64,000 nucleotides of DNA from Flectonema sp. DT1601. Lineage: Eukaryota > Euglenozoa > Diplonemea > Diplonemida > Diplonemidae. This document shows, one piece after another, positions 10,501 through 20,065 of the stretch (positions are counted from its first letter, which is position 1; each line of letters starts with the position of its first letter). The position numbers and the translations under genes are program-made. Below the pieces are notes generated by a model, which was given only the letters and a program-made list of their open reading frames with translations, searched no databases and was not told the DNA's origin. The stretch is taken from contig OZ025800.1 of NCBI GenBank assembly GCA_964019425.1, forward strand, positions 1,207,001 to 1,271,000. Direction: 5' to 3'.

Positions 10501-12529
10501 ACCTAGACCAGAGACAAACAGCATCCCTGTTTCAGATCCTGATGAACTTGGATTATACTTGTCGGGGTCACTACTTAGGAATGTAGAAACTGTCGAGTCA
10601 GCTGTCAGGGGAGATAATTTAACTTTCTCTGTCTGTGGAGGAGTAGTATCAAGCTCTGAACATGTGTTAATGAATAATGGATTCGTTACTACGATGTCGT
10701 TATCTAATAATCAAAAGTATATTGCTGTTGGTGTTTATCACAGAACAGATCCTGCGCGTGTTATTATTTGGGATCTGAACAACACAACCTGTGCGGGTGT
10801 CTTACCACTTCAAGAAGCTCGTTATGTTCAGGATATTAGTTGGTGTTCTTCTGATGAGAAAATCTTAATCATCTGTCAAGATCGATTCTTGGTGGCAGCG
10901 ATTTCTTCTCAATCAATCGTTTACGCGTCTGCCAAAGTGCACGGAACACTCCTTCAAGGGATATTCTTAAATGAGAGTGGGAACACTGTTGTAGTTTGTG
11001 CAGATAGCGGTCTGTTGGTAGACACAATTCAGAATTCGAGTTCTCAAACACATCAAACAATTGGACTTCAGTGTTTGACCATCGCGCAGTACTTTGATAC
11101 TAATTTAGGAATGTCACGTACTAATTTAATTATATCAGGTGGTTGTGATGGATATTTATTGCTTTGGATTATTGATGAACAGCGTCCTAAGGCTGCTCGT
11201 ATTGTAGCAAAGCATCAGCCGTCTAGTAATCGTTTTGCTTCAATCTCTGGAGTTTCGTTTATGTCGAAATCTAACACTGCTGTGTGTACAACTCAACAGG
11301 GAAGTGTTCTTGTTGTTGAAATCTCAGCTGAAACTCCTTCAGTTCGATTCCGTTTCACGACACTTAGGGAAGTGCAAATTCCAGGAAATTGTTCAAGAAC
11401 ATCACCTTGTCTGAGACAACGTCGTAGTGGTTGTCAAGTTAGTGTGTTTACTGACTACGGAGGCACAGTTGAGTTAGACTTGTCGTATCAACCGGAATTA
11501 GTTTGTTCATCGAGTGTTGTTACTTCAGAGATCTCATCTTCATTATTTGAGTCTTGTGGTGAGTTATTCTTATCTGATACAGAACACCTCATAACTGTTG
11601 CTGCGAGTAATGGATTTATTGGTGTGTGGCATCGAGCAAGTAACACACTTATCACATCTGTTGGAGATATCTTCGAAATTATGGGTCCCATGGCACCTGT
11701 TACTGGAACCACTATCACTCAAATTCTAACCCACGAGAAGCTTGGAATCCTTATTAGTGATTCTGAAGGATATCTGTCTGTAGTTGGAATGATTCCTGCG
11801 ACTACGGGGGGAATTGAACTTCAGCTAAAACACAAATTTAAAGTTTCACAATACGGACTTACGGATATCATTTGGGCAGGCAATTACGAACTCGCTAATA
11901 TGTTTGCGTGCGATGCTAACGATAATGTGATAAAGTTATCTTGTAAACATTTAGTATCTCAACAAGGACGATCTCAAAGTGGTATTGAGTCTGAGGTACT
12001 TCTGAAAAGTACAAAACAATCAGGTAGATCTAAAGCAGGTGTTCAGTACAGCGGAAAACTTGACCAGGCAGCTTTAAACAGCAGCATCGTTTTACATAAG
12101 AAAGATCAAACTATTGATGTGTTTGAGTATGATGAGAAGAAACTTTCAGTTTTGCGGACGTTTGTTCCACCGACGGAGTGTTTTGACACTTGTCTAACCC
12201 CAAGTGGTTCGCATGTTGTGTATCTCGTTTCCGCGACTCTCGTTTTTTTCGATTTTCGGGGCATAGCGATCTCTCGTACTATCGATCTTCACAAACCCTG
12301 TTTTCGATCTTTTAAAATATCTCGAGACGAAGTTTTTATTTCGTTACTTTCTCCTTCTTGTAGCACCATCACACTTTGTGACTTTGATTATGGAACAATG
12401 CAAGACATTGATGGCCATGTGAATACTCCATTAAAGTGTGGATTCACTTCAGATTGTAAAAACTTCTATTCCATTAGTAGAGAAGGAGGAGCAGAGTTAT
12501 TCAAATGGGATGTGAAGGTCCTGGAGTGA
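7538..12529 (+). CDS. WDR90/POC16-like centriolar protein
   Basis: 1663 residues in one exon. Residues 1 to about 190 match the CFAP20 (DUF667) fold: FRLPAFDVDRNLLLKG near the start, then a jelly-roll-like stretch ending ICAAISVRAM-type near 175. The rest, from about 275 to 1660, is a long series of WD40 repeats (examples IRLWNLS, GWIRVWDED, GSVRIFDVD, GGCFAVWEFD, GYLLLWIID). A CFAP20 domain followed by many WD repeats is the architecture of WDR90/POC16, which lies on the inner wall of centriole and basal-body microtubules. A short Pro run (residues 836-841) and a charged linker interrupt the propeller series. The ATG follows a CAG at 7519-7521 and a short pyrimidine-rich leader. Confidence 0.88.
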   Translation: MARTVPRINSLDKYPYVNIFRLPAFDVDRNLLLKGDVNQVTDPEIHRRVWNVIGDIPVNNCLTFPKEGAMQLPGRFLYILAKARGKAYFIHVEVTADRGPSVRISISNTYKENIPGVVGSSAMTNIKLKTPQLNRWGVIAIDVEQTLSSHLPNRLFKNIKSINVCAAISVRAMISSSLVYKEDSLPQEACLPIIDKKLWIDTYDWYWIHEPSLDDPAQRAERPRNPLVLSVNYASPNRSIVSSGSLKNDQSVMNISRSPLRLATLRSVQHVNNQGNVLMGRGKTAMWTSGRIIVQQNTETGEQQYLIGHKNSISQLFSDINRKLLGSFQNGPPQIRLWNLSEQRQLGTALNLKDHLSEVTTACISDEVHTMLVAGTSDKKKSGLLLYDCSNPSKVKLSLKYNSSTDSAVIVQAAFVPMTSSDGCKFCTCDNGPSIKFWRVKGNQLRYFPYHDKSRSHNFNCIAFDPDLKRHAYAAVTLYAGTVEGFVHIINYETNTTAYVAQAHYNPITGISPSGGVCATSDSEGFFKVWPLDMSSSHIETQLDASIVSISQSRTGLHTVCLTSLGKICVVDFALRSLLKILDSHQGSINSCVHHGSRSLLATSSTDGWIRVWDEDLVGTCAVHFDCSLLPSLFGKGNSISIDTIVGQHSKNQNIISGQLKSPSKNDKMPLCLAWSKDVNSAVLACGYSRGSVRIFDVDHRCVMTSYSTHSHDVLQVLYTSNKKWLATMDCLQICFADTRHNYHVSRVVRFNESIPNVKLKESVSGEVLGIIGASESKIHLFNCEYGLELGYIQDHESDAGSACCILNIAFGEGDLLAAATSEGHVTQWRLPSPMPPPPPPEDTDFGISSPLLPATKLSKTGAGTFGGSVLELSPEHNFIISNHATKSNIISVAEFPLHEGTQSPEVIKNFSYPHSRNFTQAVWTPDSKTLITTDEGGCFAVWEFDNEAREDVDEHSVTQNYDIPHTVAESTGGVSSRLFNKNTLPHQPRPETNSIPVSDPDELGLYLSGSLLRNVETVESAVRGDNLTFSVCGGVVSSSEHVLMNNGFVTTMSLSNNQKYIAVGVYHRTDPARVIIWDLNNTTCAGVLPLQEARYVQDISWCSSDEKILIICQDRFLVAAISSQSIVYASAKVHGTLLQGIFLNESGNTVVVCADSGLLVDTIQNSSSQTHQTIGLQCLTIAQYFDTNLGMSRTNLIISGGCDGYLLLWIIDEQRPKAARIVAKHQPSSNRFASISGVSFMSKSNTAVCTTQQGSVLVVEISAETPSVRFRFTTLREVQIPGNCSRTSPCLRQRRSGCQVSVFTDYGGTVELDLSYQPELVCSSSVVTSEISSSLFESCGELFLSDTEHLITVAASNGFIGVWHRASNTLITSVGDIFEIMGPMAPVTGTTITQILTHEKLGILISDSEGYLSVVGMIPATTGGIELQLKHKFKVSQYGLTDIIWAGNYELANMFACDANDNVIKLSCKHLVSQQGRSQSGIESEVLLKSTKQSGRSKAGVQYSGKLDQAALNSSIVLHKKDQTIDVFEYDEKKLSVLRTFVPPTECFDTCLTPSGSHVVYLVSATLVFFDFRGIAISRTIDLHKPCFRSFKISRDEVFISLLSPSCSTITLCDFDYGTMQDIDGHVNTPLKCGFTSDCKNFYSISREGGAELFKWDVKVLE

Positions 12530-12926
12530 ATCTTAACTTCCTTTTTTAGTTTTTTTCTTTTTTTATAGATTTAGTATTCATAGATTACATACACACTAAA
12601 AAAAAAAAAAAAAGGGTTTTCTTTTATGTATTTTTCTTTTTAATAATCTTCCTCGTTGCTGCCGTGCAAAACAGGAAACCATCCCCTCATAGATTCCCTT
12701 TTCCATCTTATAAGAACTGCATAACATACTAACAGCGAGCAGAGATCTCTCTGTTTAATAGCTAAAAATATTCGTTTTTTTATAACCGACGTAGTAATTA
12801 TAATTAATTGACATCTCTGTTTCAGGTGCGCAGTATGGACGATTTAAAGTAAACTTCCCCACACTTTTTTAGTGTTAAAATGTTTTTATTTATATTTCAT
12901 ATTTCTCAACCAGCCAGACCGTACCA
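12530..12926. other. Intergenic with A-tract
   Basis: T-rich spacer with a run of about 16 A at 12598-12613. Two acceptor-like sites precede the next gene: TTTCAG at about 12820-12825, followed by a five-codon upstream frame, and CTCAACCAG at 12905-12913. No gene seen. Confidence 0.5.
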
Positions 12927-15900
12927 ATGCCGAGAAAGAAAAAGTACGTCCAACCGCTCGAACTCCACGCGTATTGTAGAATTGTAAAAGTAACTCAAAT
13001 AGCTGGCTTATTGAAGGAGGTTAGGAGAATCAAAAAGGGTATAAAGTGCGCAGTTTCTAAAATAGTATGGCACGTCTACTATTGCAGAGTTGATGAGGAA
13101 GCGAAGGACCTGATGCAGACAAGAGTAGCTAAGGAAGGAGGGAAGTTCATTCGCAATCTCATTGAAATGAAAGAGAGTGGTGGTAGACAGCAGGATAATT
13201 TTGTTTCTACGCTCTCTCTCGACTTGTGGGAAATGCAATTCAAGAAATGTGAAATTGTTATACTCGACAATGACACTGACGGAGGGCTGAGTGTTCACGT
13301 TGATACTTTTCTGAGTGGGTGTTCGAACCACCGCATTCACATCGTCTCTGAACACCCCTGGGACGCAGAGCTTGTGAAGTATCAAAAGCAAGAGATGACT
13401 CCACCGAAAGTTATTTTTCACAAAATTCAAACATCTTTATCCAATTCATCAAAGAATGATGGATTTAATATGGTTTTGTTTAAAAGAAAATTGCTTGGTA
13501 AGAATGTGCAAAAGCTTCCCGCTTTCAAGAAACTTCCAACAGTACTTCCCCTCATTGATAGCAATCAAATTGTTATAATAACAGGCGGCACTGGATGTGG
13601 TAAAAGTTCAATTATTCCAAGTGCTCTCCGAATAGCACAGTTAGCTAAGAATATAGAAGTGAATATCGCAGTTGCACAGCCGAGAAGATTAGCAGCGATA
13701 CAACTTTGCGATAGAGTGAAAGAGTTAACGAATGGTGTTAATGAAATATTTTATTCAGAAACTAGTTATCGAATTGGTTTTGATAATCAAACAACTGCTA
13801 ACACTACTTTAGAATATTGTACTTATGGATGCCTACGTAATATGATTCTTCGATCAAACACTTTAGAAGGCTACACTCACGTATTCCTAGACGAAATTCA
13901 CGAGCGAAGCATCGACATAGATCTGGTCAGATCAATGCTACTTCCAGCTGTACGTGATAACCATATTAAGTTAGTTATTATGAGTGCTACTTGTAGTGTC
14001 AATCCAATGCTCAGACATTTCAGAGATCAGGGAATCTCTGAGGACAACATCGCAACAATCGATTTGACTGAGTCAGAAAATAATAAATATAAAGTTCAAG
14101 AAGTATATTTAAGTGAAATCATGTCTGAGATAACACAACGTCCTCGTAATTACTTTGAAACTGCTCCAATTGAGGGAATGACGTCGCTTGTGAATATGGA
14201 AGCACCGCTTGTTAAGAAATGTATTTTTGAAACTCTTGAGTATGAACTTTCTTATGAATGTCAATTTAAACAACTTGTTGACGATTATCTTGGAGACGCT
14301 CACGGGATTTATGGTGAATTCTTACAGTTTTATTCAATATTTACTATTAGTGATTTGGTTAATCAAAACATCCAAAACACTCTGGAGTCATCAAACATAT
14401 TAAAGCTTCTGAGAGCTTCAAGCAATCTCGCTAGAAGTGACATGTGTGGAGGAAGGTTACACGAGACGATATTAAATAAAACCTTTGACATCAGACTGAA
14501 TGAACACGGAATAGTAACAACAAATGGAAGTCTGTCTTCTTACTTGAAAGGCATCTCTGATAGGATAGAAGACTTGTTACCTAATGATGAAAGGATCAGA
14601 CTAGCTCTTTTATTACTGGAAACTCTAATAATACGAGGTAATGATAAAGGGATTATTGTCTTCCTTCCTGGGTATGCAGAGATTCAACGACTTCGATCTG
14701 AATTATTAGAAAAGATCAGATCTCAAATTGAAGTTTATGTTCTTCATTCTAATGTACCTGTTGATGTGCAGGATAGGGTGAAGGAAAAAACTAATAAAAT
14801 AAAAATAATTTTATCGACAAACAGCGGAGAGTCAAGTCTCACAATCCCAGATGTCAGTGCGGTGATTGACTGCTGCTTGGGTCGGTACGCTATTGATAGT
14901 TTTAGTGTTCAAACAATGCAGGTTAATAGAGATGCGGCAAACCAACGTCGTGGAAGAACAGGTCGAACATGTAATGGAAAGGTTTACAGATTGATTACTG
15001 AGTGGGAGTGGTCTTGCATGTCTCAGTTTCGTCAACCTGAACTCCTCGTTAAAGGACTTTCTGTCCCATTGCGACAACTCCTTGCAGCCTCACAAACAGT
15101 CACTGAAACCCAACGTGATGAAATCGTATCTAGTTTGATAACCAGCTGTTATCATAATCCGATTACTTGTCAAAATAGAATTATTGAGAAAGCCTGTCTG
15201 ATGCTTTTAAAACAGGGAGCTCTATCTGTCTCAAACCCGACAATTAATTCACTCGAAGAATTTAGAAATACCTTATCCCTTCCTGTAATTAATAATAATA
15301 GAGATTTATGGCTTCGTGCTTGGGAGGGAGAGTCTATTTGCCTTGACTTTTTAATTAAAGTGGCCAGTTGCAATCAGAGTCCTGATGCCCGTATCAGGAA
15401 CCCTCCTTGTGCGTTAGTTTCAGAGGGGCTTTCCTATTTCATAAGAAATAACAATACTACGGCAGACTTACTGTTAGCCATCGCTGCTTTAAGAACTCTA
15501 CTTGCTGGGACTTGGGAAGATCCAGAAGCAGATGTGAAGAAGTCAATCAGATCAATCCTTCGAGAAGGACAACATCAGTTTACTTCAGATGTGGTATCAG
15601 AAGTCATTGAGTTCAGTGCAGCGTTGGAAAATCGAGTCTTGTCGGTGGATACCAGCACGCCGTTGAAGTGCTATTTTTTGACTCCTTTGGGATTACTTCA
15701 AACAAAAATTCAAATGGACTGGCAGTGGGCGAAGTTTCTCACAATCGCGGCAAAATTTGGTGTTGCAACAGAGGCGTGCATGGCAGCGGTGTTCTGCGAC
15801 ACAAACAGAAATTTTGCTTCCACAAGTCAACAGTCGATGAAGTATTCACAGTTTAGCTCGGGAACAAACTCTTCTTGTGTGATTGCTGTGGAAATTGTTC

Positions 15901-17189
15901 AATGGTATCTCCACTTGAAGAAAATCGATCCTGAGAACGTCGAATCAAAAATCTACTCTCTCGGCATCACAATCGACAACATGGAAAATATCTGCACCAC
16001 CGTCGGAGTAGTGCTCGAGATTCTCGAAAGATTTAATTTAATTACTTCATCAAAGTTGATAAAGTTCTACTCACAACCTTTATCTTCGAGTGTTAAGTTT
16101 TATTTAATGATGAGTTGGGCTCTGGCGTTTATAGACAAAGCTTGTTTGTTTAAACCTCCACCAAAATCAACTGTTCACAGCAGACCAGTAATACCTCACT
16201 TAAAGAATACTTTAATAAGTGATAGAAGTGTTGTTGTGTCCAGCACCAGATGGGAAATACAAAAACGTGATTTTTATTTATCCGTCGGAGTAGAGTCGAG
16301 TGAATGTGAGGAGATGACGATTCCAAATGGCAGCTGGTCGCATGGTTCACCAACAGATTCCAGCGAACAAGTATTAGTAACGTTTCCTCAAGATAATAAA
16401 TTCAATCGTATTTGGGATGCGAATCCTTACGTTTGGATGGCTGAAAATTATAAATCCAATCCTGACATTCGAGTCACGGCGTGTTCCTTTTGGAGAACTG
16501 ATGAAGACAGCGCCTTGTGGGCCCCTTTTGGTTCCTGCACACAAATATGTGCGAAGGACAGAATTAATCCAACAGGACCATGTATGCCTATCTTATCAAA
16601 GAAACCAGTTGTTGTAATTCCTTCTTCGATTGCTGACTATCGAAAGGTTAGAAATCAACCAACGAATACAATGATGAATCCAATCTGTTTACCCTGCGGT
16701 GATGGTGATGGTAATGACGATAACACTTCAATTACTGAAGTCTTGTACGCTGCGCAGTTTGAAGGGTTATGCAGAGATGCTTTTGAACATCAGCAGCAAC
16801 AATTTCCAATCACTGACTTGCCTCCTTCAACGAGAGCTCTTCAGGTCGGATCTATAGAAATAATAATAGGAAAACAAGATTGGTTGAGGTCTCATAGTTT
16901 TCGTGAGTTCAGAAATATACTTTTTGATACCTCGTGTGCGACACCCGATTCAGTTATTGTGGCCAGAACTGCACTTGATGAGCTGTTGAAAGCAGCCGAC
17001 TATTCTACAACAGTCAACACATTCCTCGAATCTCTTACACCCCACGAAGAGAAACTACTACTGAAGTACGTTCCATTAGACATATCGCCTGTTCTGAATG
17101 AAGACTTTAAGGATGACTCAGAGATTGCCTTGTACCCAGGATTTCAAGAATTTACAGAGTGCGCCAAAGAAGCCGAGCTGCTGTGGTAG
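12927..17189 (+). CDS. Divergent DEIH-box (DEAH family) RNA helicase, long C-terminal extension
   Basis: 1420 residues. Helicase motifs in order: Walker A GGTGCGKSS (about 219), PRRLAA (Ia), DEIHER (motif II, about 322), SATCS (motif III, about 352), TNSGESSLT (motif V, about 631) and QRRGRTGRT (motif VI, about 673). A winged-helix/HA2-like region follows. About 600 C-terminal residues have no obvious known domain. The order is that of SF2 DEAH/RHA helicases, which move along RNA with ATP. DEIH and the long flanking regions recall DHX9/DHX36/TDRD9-type proteins, but I cannot place it in a subfamily. Residues 300-520 carry a large insert between motif III and motif IV. The N-terminus starts with a Lys/Arg-rich segment. 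The start follows a CAG at 12911-12913. Confidence 0.85.
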   Translation: MPRKKKYVQPLELHAYCRIVKVTQIAGLLKEVRRIKKGIKCAVSKIVWHVYYCRVDEEAKDLMQTRVAKEGGKFIRNLIEMKESGGRQQDNFVSTLSLDLWEMQFKKCEIVILDNDTDGGLSVHVDTFLSGCSNHRIHIVSEHPWDAELVKYQKQEMTPPKVIFHKIQTSLSNSSKNDGFNMVLFKRKLLGKNVQKLPAFKKLPTVLPLIDSNQIVIITGGTGCGKSSIIPSALRIAQLAKNIEVNIAVAQPRRLAAIQLCDRVKELTNGVNEIFYSETSYRIGFDNQTTANTTLEYCTYGCLRNMILRSNTLEGYTHVFLDEIHERSIDIDLVRSMLLPAVRDNHIKLVIMSATCSVNPMLRHFRDQGISEDNIATIDLTESENNKYKVQEVYLSEIMSEITQRPRNYFETAPIEGMTSLVNMEAPLVKKCIFETLEYELSYECQFKQLVDDYLGDAHGIYGEFLQFYSIFTISDLVNQNIQNTLESSNILKLLRASSNLARSDMCGGRLHETILNKTFDIRLNEHGIVTTNGSLSSYLKGISDRIEDLLPNDERIRLALLLLETLIIRGNDKGIIVFLPGYAEIQRLRSELLEKIRSQIEVYVLHSNVPVDVQDRVKEKTNKIKIILSTNSGESSLTIPDVSAVIDCCLGRYAIDSFSVQTMQVNRDAANQRRGRTGRTCNGKVYRLITEWEWSCMSQFRQPELLVKGLSVPLRQLLAASQTVTETQRDEIVSSLITSCYHNPITCQNRIIEKACLMLLKQGALSVSNPTINSLEEFRNTLSLPVINNNRDLWLRAWEGESICLDFLIKVASCNQSPDARIRNPPCALVSEGLSYFIRNNNTTADLLLAIAALRTLLAGTWEDPEADVKKSIRSILREGQHQFTSDVVSEVIEFSAALENRVLSVDTSTPLKCYFLTPLGLLQTKIQMDWQWAKFLTIAAKFGVATEACMAAVFCDTNRNFASTSQQSMKYSQFSSGTNSSCVIAVEIVQWYLHLKKIDPENVESKIYSLGITIDNMENICTTVGVVLEILERFNLITSSKLIKFYSQPLSSSVKFYLMMSWALAFIDKACLFKPPPKSTVHSRPVIPHLKNTLISDRSVVVSSTRWEIQKRDFYLSVGVESSECEEMTIPNGSWSHGSPTDSSEQVLVTFPQDNKFNRIWDANPYVWMAENYKSNPDIRVTACSFWRTDEDSALWAPFGSCTQICAKDRINPTGPCMPILSKKPVVVIPSSIADYRKVRNQPTNTMMNPICLPCGDGDGNDDNTSITEVLYAAQFEGLCRDAFEHQQQQFPITDLPPSTRALQVGSIEIIIGKQDWLRSHSFREFRNILFDTSCATPDSVIVARTALDELLKAADYSTTVNTFLESLTPHEEKLLLKYVPLDISPVLNEDFKDDSEIALYPGFQEFTECAKEAELLW

Positions 17190-17598
17190 ATTTCTCTTGA
17201 AAGGGCAAAACTATTTTACTTTTTGTTTTATATAGTGTAGTACAGTGGTTAAACAACTATTGCGTTTAAGACGTTTTCGAAACCAGGCAGTTGGCCCTCA
17301 GCTGATATTTCCCAGCAAAGATTTTATTTTTAAATGATGCCTTTTAACGTCTTTTCAATTTTTTCAATTGTTGGTAATAATGTCCATCAAAATTCTGTTT
17401 TTTGTTTGGTAAGAAAGAATGTTGGCAGCATGTTACGGTATTCCAAAGGCGAAGTCTTTGTCGTGCTTGGAATACTTTCATGCCCGTTCGTGTTTTAGTG
17501 ACCCTTAAGAGGGAAACTCTCAGCTGGGATTCCTCGGCATTGGATGCTGACAACATTTGTAAAAATAGTAAAAATAATAATTATTTTTCCAATCAGTG
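17190..17598. other. Intergenic
   Basis: AT-rich spacer. A frame at 17402-17599 has no recognisable features and ends at the acceptor of the next gene, so I regard it as noncoding. It ends in TTTTTCCAATCAG. Confidence 0.5.
17594..17596 (+). promoter_or_regulatory. Splice-acceptor-like site immediately before a start codon
   Basis: CAG after TTATTTTTCCAAT, with only TG between it and the ATG at 17599. If this is a trans-splice site, the message has a two-base 5' UTR beyond the leader, and the start must be the ATG at 17599 and not the GTG at 17596. Confidence 0.45.
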
Positions 17599-18405
17599 AT
17601 GGGATATGCTTCAGGATCAATCACCCCCCCGCAAGCGTTAAGTGATTACGCGGATGGGAATAAGAGAATTCAGGAAAAGCGTTGGGCAGCTGATAATAAA
17701 AAACGACTACGGCGAGCAGTTCAAGAAAGGAATGAAGCAAAGCTTCGAGAGGAGGAAGAAATAGCTAAAGTTAGATTGAAGAAAAAAACAGCGAGGAGAG
17801 AATGGTCGGTATCAGTGATTGTGAAAACACTTTCTAAGAACTCCGAAGGAAGTGAAAGTACTCAATTAACTAAGAGACCAATTGCAGGGAGTGATGTCAG
17901 GAAATCGATGGCTGAGTTTCTTAAAGTTGAAGAGAACTGTAATAACCCAGAGAAAGAGATTCAACACCACAACAACAGATATTCTTCAACAGCATCTGAC
18001 GATAGTTTTGTTGAAATCGATTCTGGTGATGAATCCGACAACGAAATAGAATCCCCTCTCCCCGTTATGAAAGTACCACTGCGAGAGATATCATCAAATA
18101 TCAACAACTTCACTAACAATACGACTTCTGTTAAAGACAAAAGAAGAGTACGGATTCTTCCAAAAGCTCCAACAGAACTATTCTCTTGTACTGAACATGA
18201 TGAAGCTCAGGAACAACGTCTTCGTACGAGTATTGCTCGTCTTGATTCTCTTATTGAAAATAAGAAACTGATGCTTGGAATTCCACTTCTTCCTTCAGAA
18301 CACATTCCGAAGTCTTATCAACTTGTGAAAGAAGAAAGCAATCAAATAGAACAGAAGCAAGAGAGAGAGCGACAAAGACGAAAGCTACTTTACCGACAGC
18401 AGTAA
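17599..18405 (+). CDS. Basic coiled-coil hypothetical protein
   Basis: 268 residues from the ATG at 17599. Residues 20-75 form a very Arg/Lys/Glu/Ala-rich helix (EKRWAADNKKRLRRAVQER and following), probably a single alpha helix or coiled coil. The middle is Ser/Asp/Glu-rich and acidic (about 125-150), and the C-terminus is again a charged helix ending RRKLLYRQQ. This layout is seen in cytoskeletal and nuclear scaffold proteins, but no family can be named. Confidence 0.65.
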   Translation: MGYASGSITPPQALSDYADGNKRIQEKRWAADNKKRLRRAVQERNEAKLREEEEIAKVRLKKKTARREWSVSVIVKTLSKNSEGSESTQLTKRPIAGSDVRKSMAEFLKVEENCNNPEKEIQHHNNRYSSTASDDSFVEIDSGDESDNEIESPLPVMKVPLREISSNINNFTNNTTSVKDKRRVRILPKAPTELFSCTEHDEAQEQRLRTSIARLDSLIENKKLMLGIPLLPSEHIPKSYQLVKEESNQIEQKQERERQRRKLLYRQQ

Positions 18406-18742
18406 TTACTACGCCGTGTTGACTCACAGCAGACCTCTTTGTGATCAAAAGACTGCTGTTTTGGTTTATAAAAAATAAGAAGGAATTCAATCCGACTATT
18501 TAATTGATATTTTTGTATTTTCTTAGTTCCTTCTTAGATAACATAGATTTTGAGTTATATAACTAATATTGTACTAATAGTTAGGAACTGGTAATGTTGT
18601 GAATCTTTTAATTTTGATTTTCTCTCGACAGGAAGCAATAAAACTTTAATTTAGTGAGTTGAGATCTGTTGAGTACTTTTTTAATACACTTGGAGAGTAA
18701 CTTATTTTATTTAATTCTTTTTAAAATCAAGATTCTCATAAC
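18406..18742. other. Intergenic
   Basis: AT-rich spacer with no gene. AAAATCAAG at 18723-18731 is the acceptor-like site before the next start. Confidence 0.5.
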
Positions 18743-20065
18743 ATGGGATGTGTGAAGTCAAAGAAATCACGTGCGGAAGAGATGAACTTCCCTGCGCAAC
18801 CAGAAGTTGAGATCGAAATCAGTGTCATACCGTTGGGGGACTCACCTGCTTTTGCGATGAAGTGCAACACATCAACAACAACGAAAGAGATATCAGCTAA
18901 AATAAGAGAATATTACTGTTCGTTGTTTTCTTATCATTTGCTGTATGAGGGAAGCGTTATTTCTGAATTAGGTGAAGTAAGGAATACACGTCTCAGAGAT
19001 ATAGGTATCACTAGAGACGTTACAGTGCAACTCTTACGACGTGAGGTGTCAGAACCTGAATCACAGTGTAGATGTGTTCGTGATTCTGAAAATGGAACTC
19101 TGCCGATTATAGAAAAGTGTTCGCTACAGTTCGGAAGATCGAGTTTCATCTGCACTTCCATAGCGCTTGTCGATAGCTTTCTGGGAATCGGTATGACTCA
19201 GGGGAAATTTAAAATATTTAACGCTGATAGTAATAAGATGCTCCATGAGAATCTTGAACATAAAGGTATCGTTGATGTGGTAGCTGATCCAAATAAGGTT
19301 ATTTTTTACACAATTAGCGAGTTTGATATATTTTTTCAAATACATACCCCGAGTGCTCAAGGGTTTACTGTGAGAGTTGTTGAAAGCCCTTACCGTTCAG
19401 CGACCTTACTTGTTCCGATCAGTAGTGACATAATCGTTTTTGGTGATTATTATGATACACATCGAGACACGTCCATCAGAGTACACCGCACTTCTGATGG
19501 TCATCTATTGGAAAGAGTTGTTGTGGGGAACATGGATGGTATGATCTCATGTTTATCCATCTCGAGAGATAATAAAATTATATTCGTTTGTTGTATGTGT
19601 TCTTCGGGTGGGAAACCCTTCGTTGATATTGTTGCTTATCGATACGAGGAAGAAAATGATATTAAGATGAAAAAATTATACACTCTCAAGAATGCCCACA
19701 CTCATGCTTGTAACTCTTTGTTAGACATAGCTGAAAATCGGCTTATCTCTGCAGCAAGCGATGGTACGGTTCGATATTGGGACACATCTAATCAGACTTG
19801 TCTCAATGTTCTAACTGACGGTATTGAAAAGAAAGAAAAGTTCCTTTCCTTCTCAGCAGCTTTTCAAAATCCCTTCCTGTACTTTAGTGGACGTGGTTCT
19901 AGTGTTGGCCTCACAACTGATATCCATCAATATGTCTTTGAGAATGATTCTTTTGAATTAAAACAAATTATAAGAGGACACAGACACAACATTAGAAGTT
20001 TAGTTACCATCAAAGACGATTTAATTACTTGTTGTGATGATGGAATTATTAGGTTCTGGGAGTAG
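18743..20065 (+). CDS. N-myristoylated ubiquitin-like / WD40 repeat protein
   Basis: 440 residues. The N-terminus MGCVKSKKSR has Gly2 for N-myristoylation, Cys3 for palmitoylation and a following basic cluster: a classic dual-acylation membrane anchor. Residues about 20-100 look like a ubiquitin-like beta-grasp domain (EIEISVIPLG, then TKEISAKIREYY, then LLYEGSVI, then VTVQLL). From about 125 to 440 there is one WD40 propeller; clear repeats are NRLISAASDGTVRYWDTS and DDLITCCDDGIIRFWE, and the last ends at the stop codon. A membrane-bound scaffold is likely. I know no standard family with this exact order. Confidence 0.8.
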   Translation: MGCVKSKKSRAEEMNFPAQPEVEIEISVIPLGDSPAFAMKCNTSTTTKEISAKIREYYCSLFSYHLLYEGSVISELGEVRNTRLRDIGITRDVTVQLLRREVSEPESQCRCVRDSENGTLPIIEKCSLQFGRSSFICTSIALVDSFLGIGMTQGKFKIFNADSNKMLHENLEHKGIVDVVADPNKVIFYTISEFDIFFQIHTPSAQGFTVRVVESPYRSATLLVPISSDIIVFGDYYDTHRDTSIRVHRTSDGHLLERVVVGNMDGMISCLSISRDNKIIFVCCMCSSGGKPFVDIVAYRYEEENDIKMKKLYTLKNAHTHACNSLLDIAENRLISAASDGTVRYWDTSNQTCLNVLTDGIEKKEKFLSFSAAFQNPFLYFSGRGSSVGLTTDIHQYVFENDSFELKQIIRGHRHNIRSLVTIKDDLITCCDDGIIRFWE

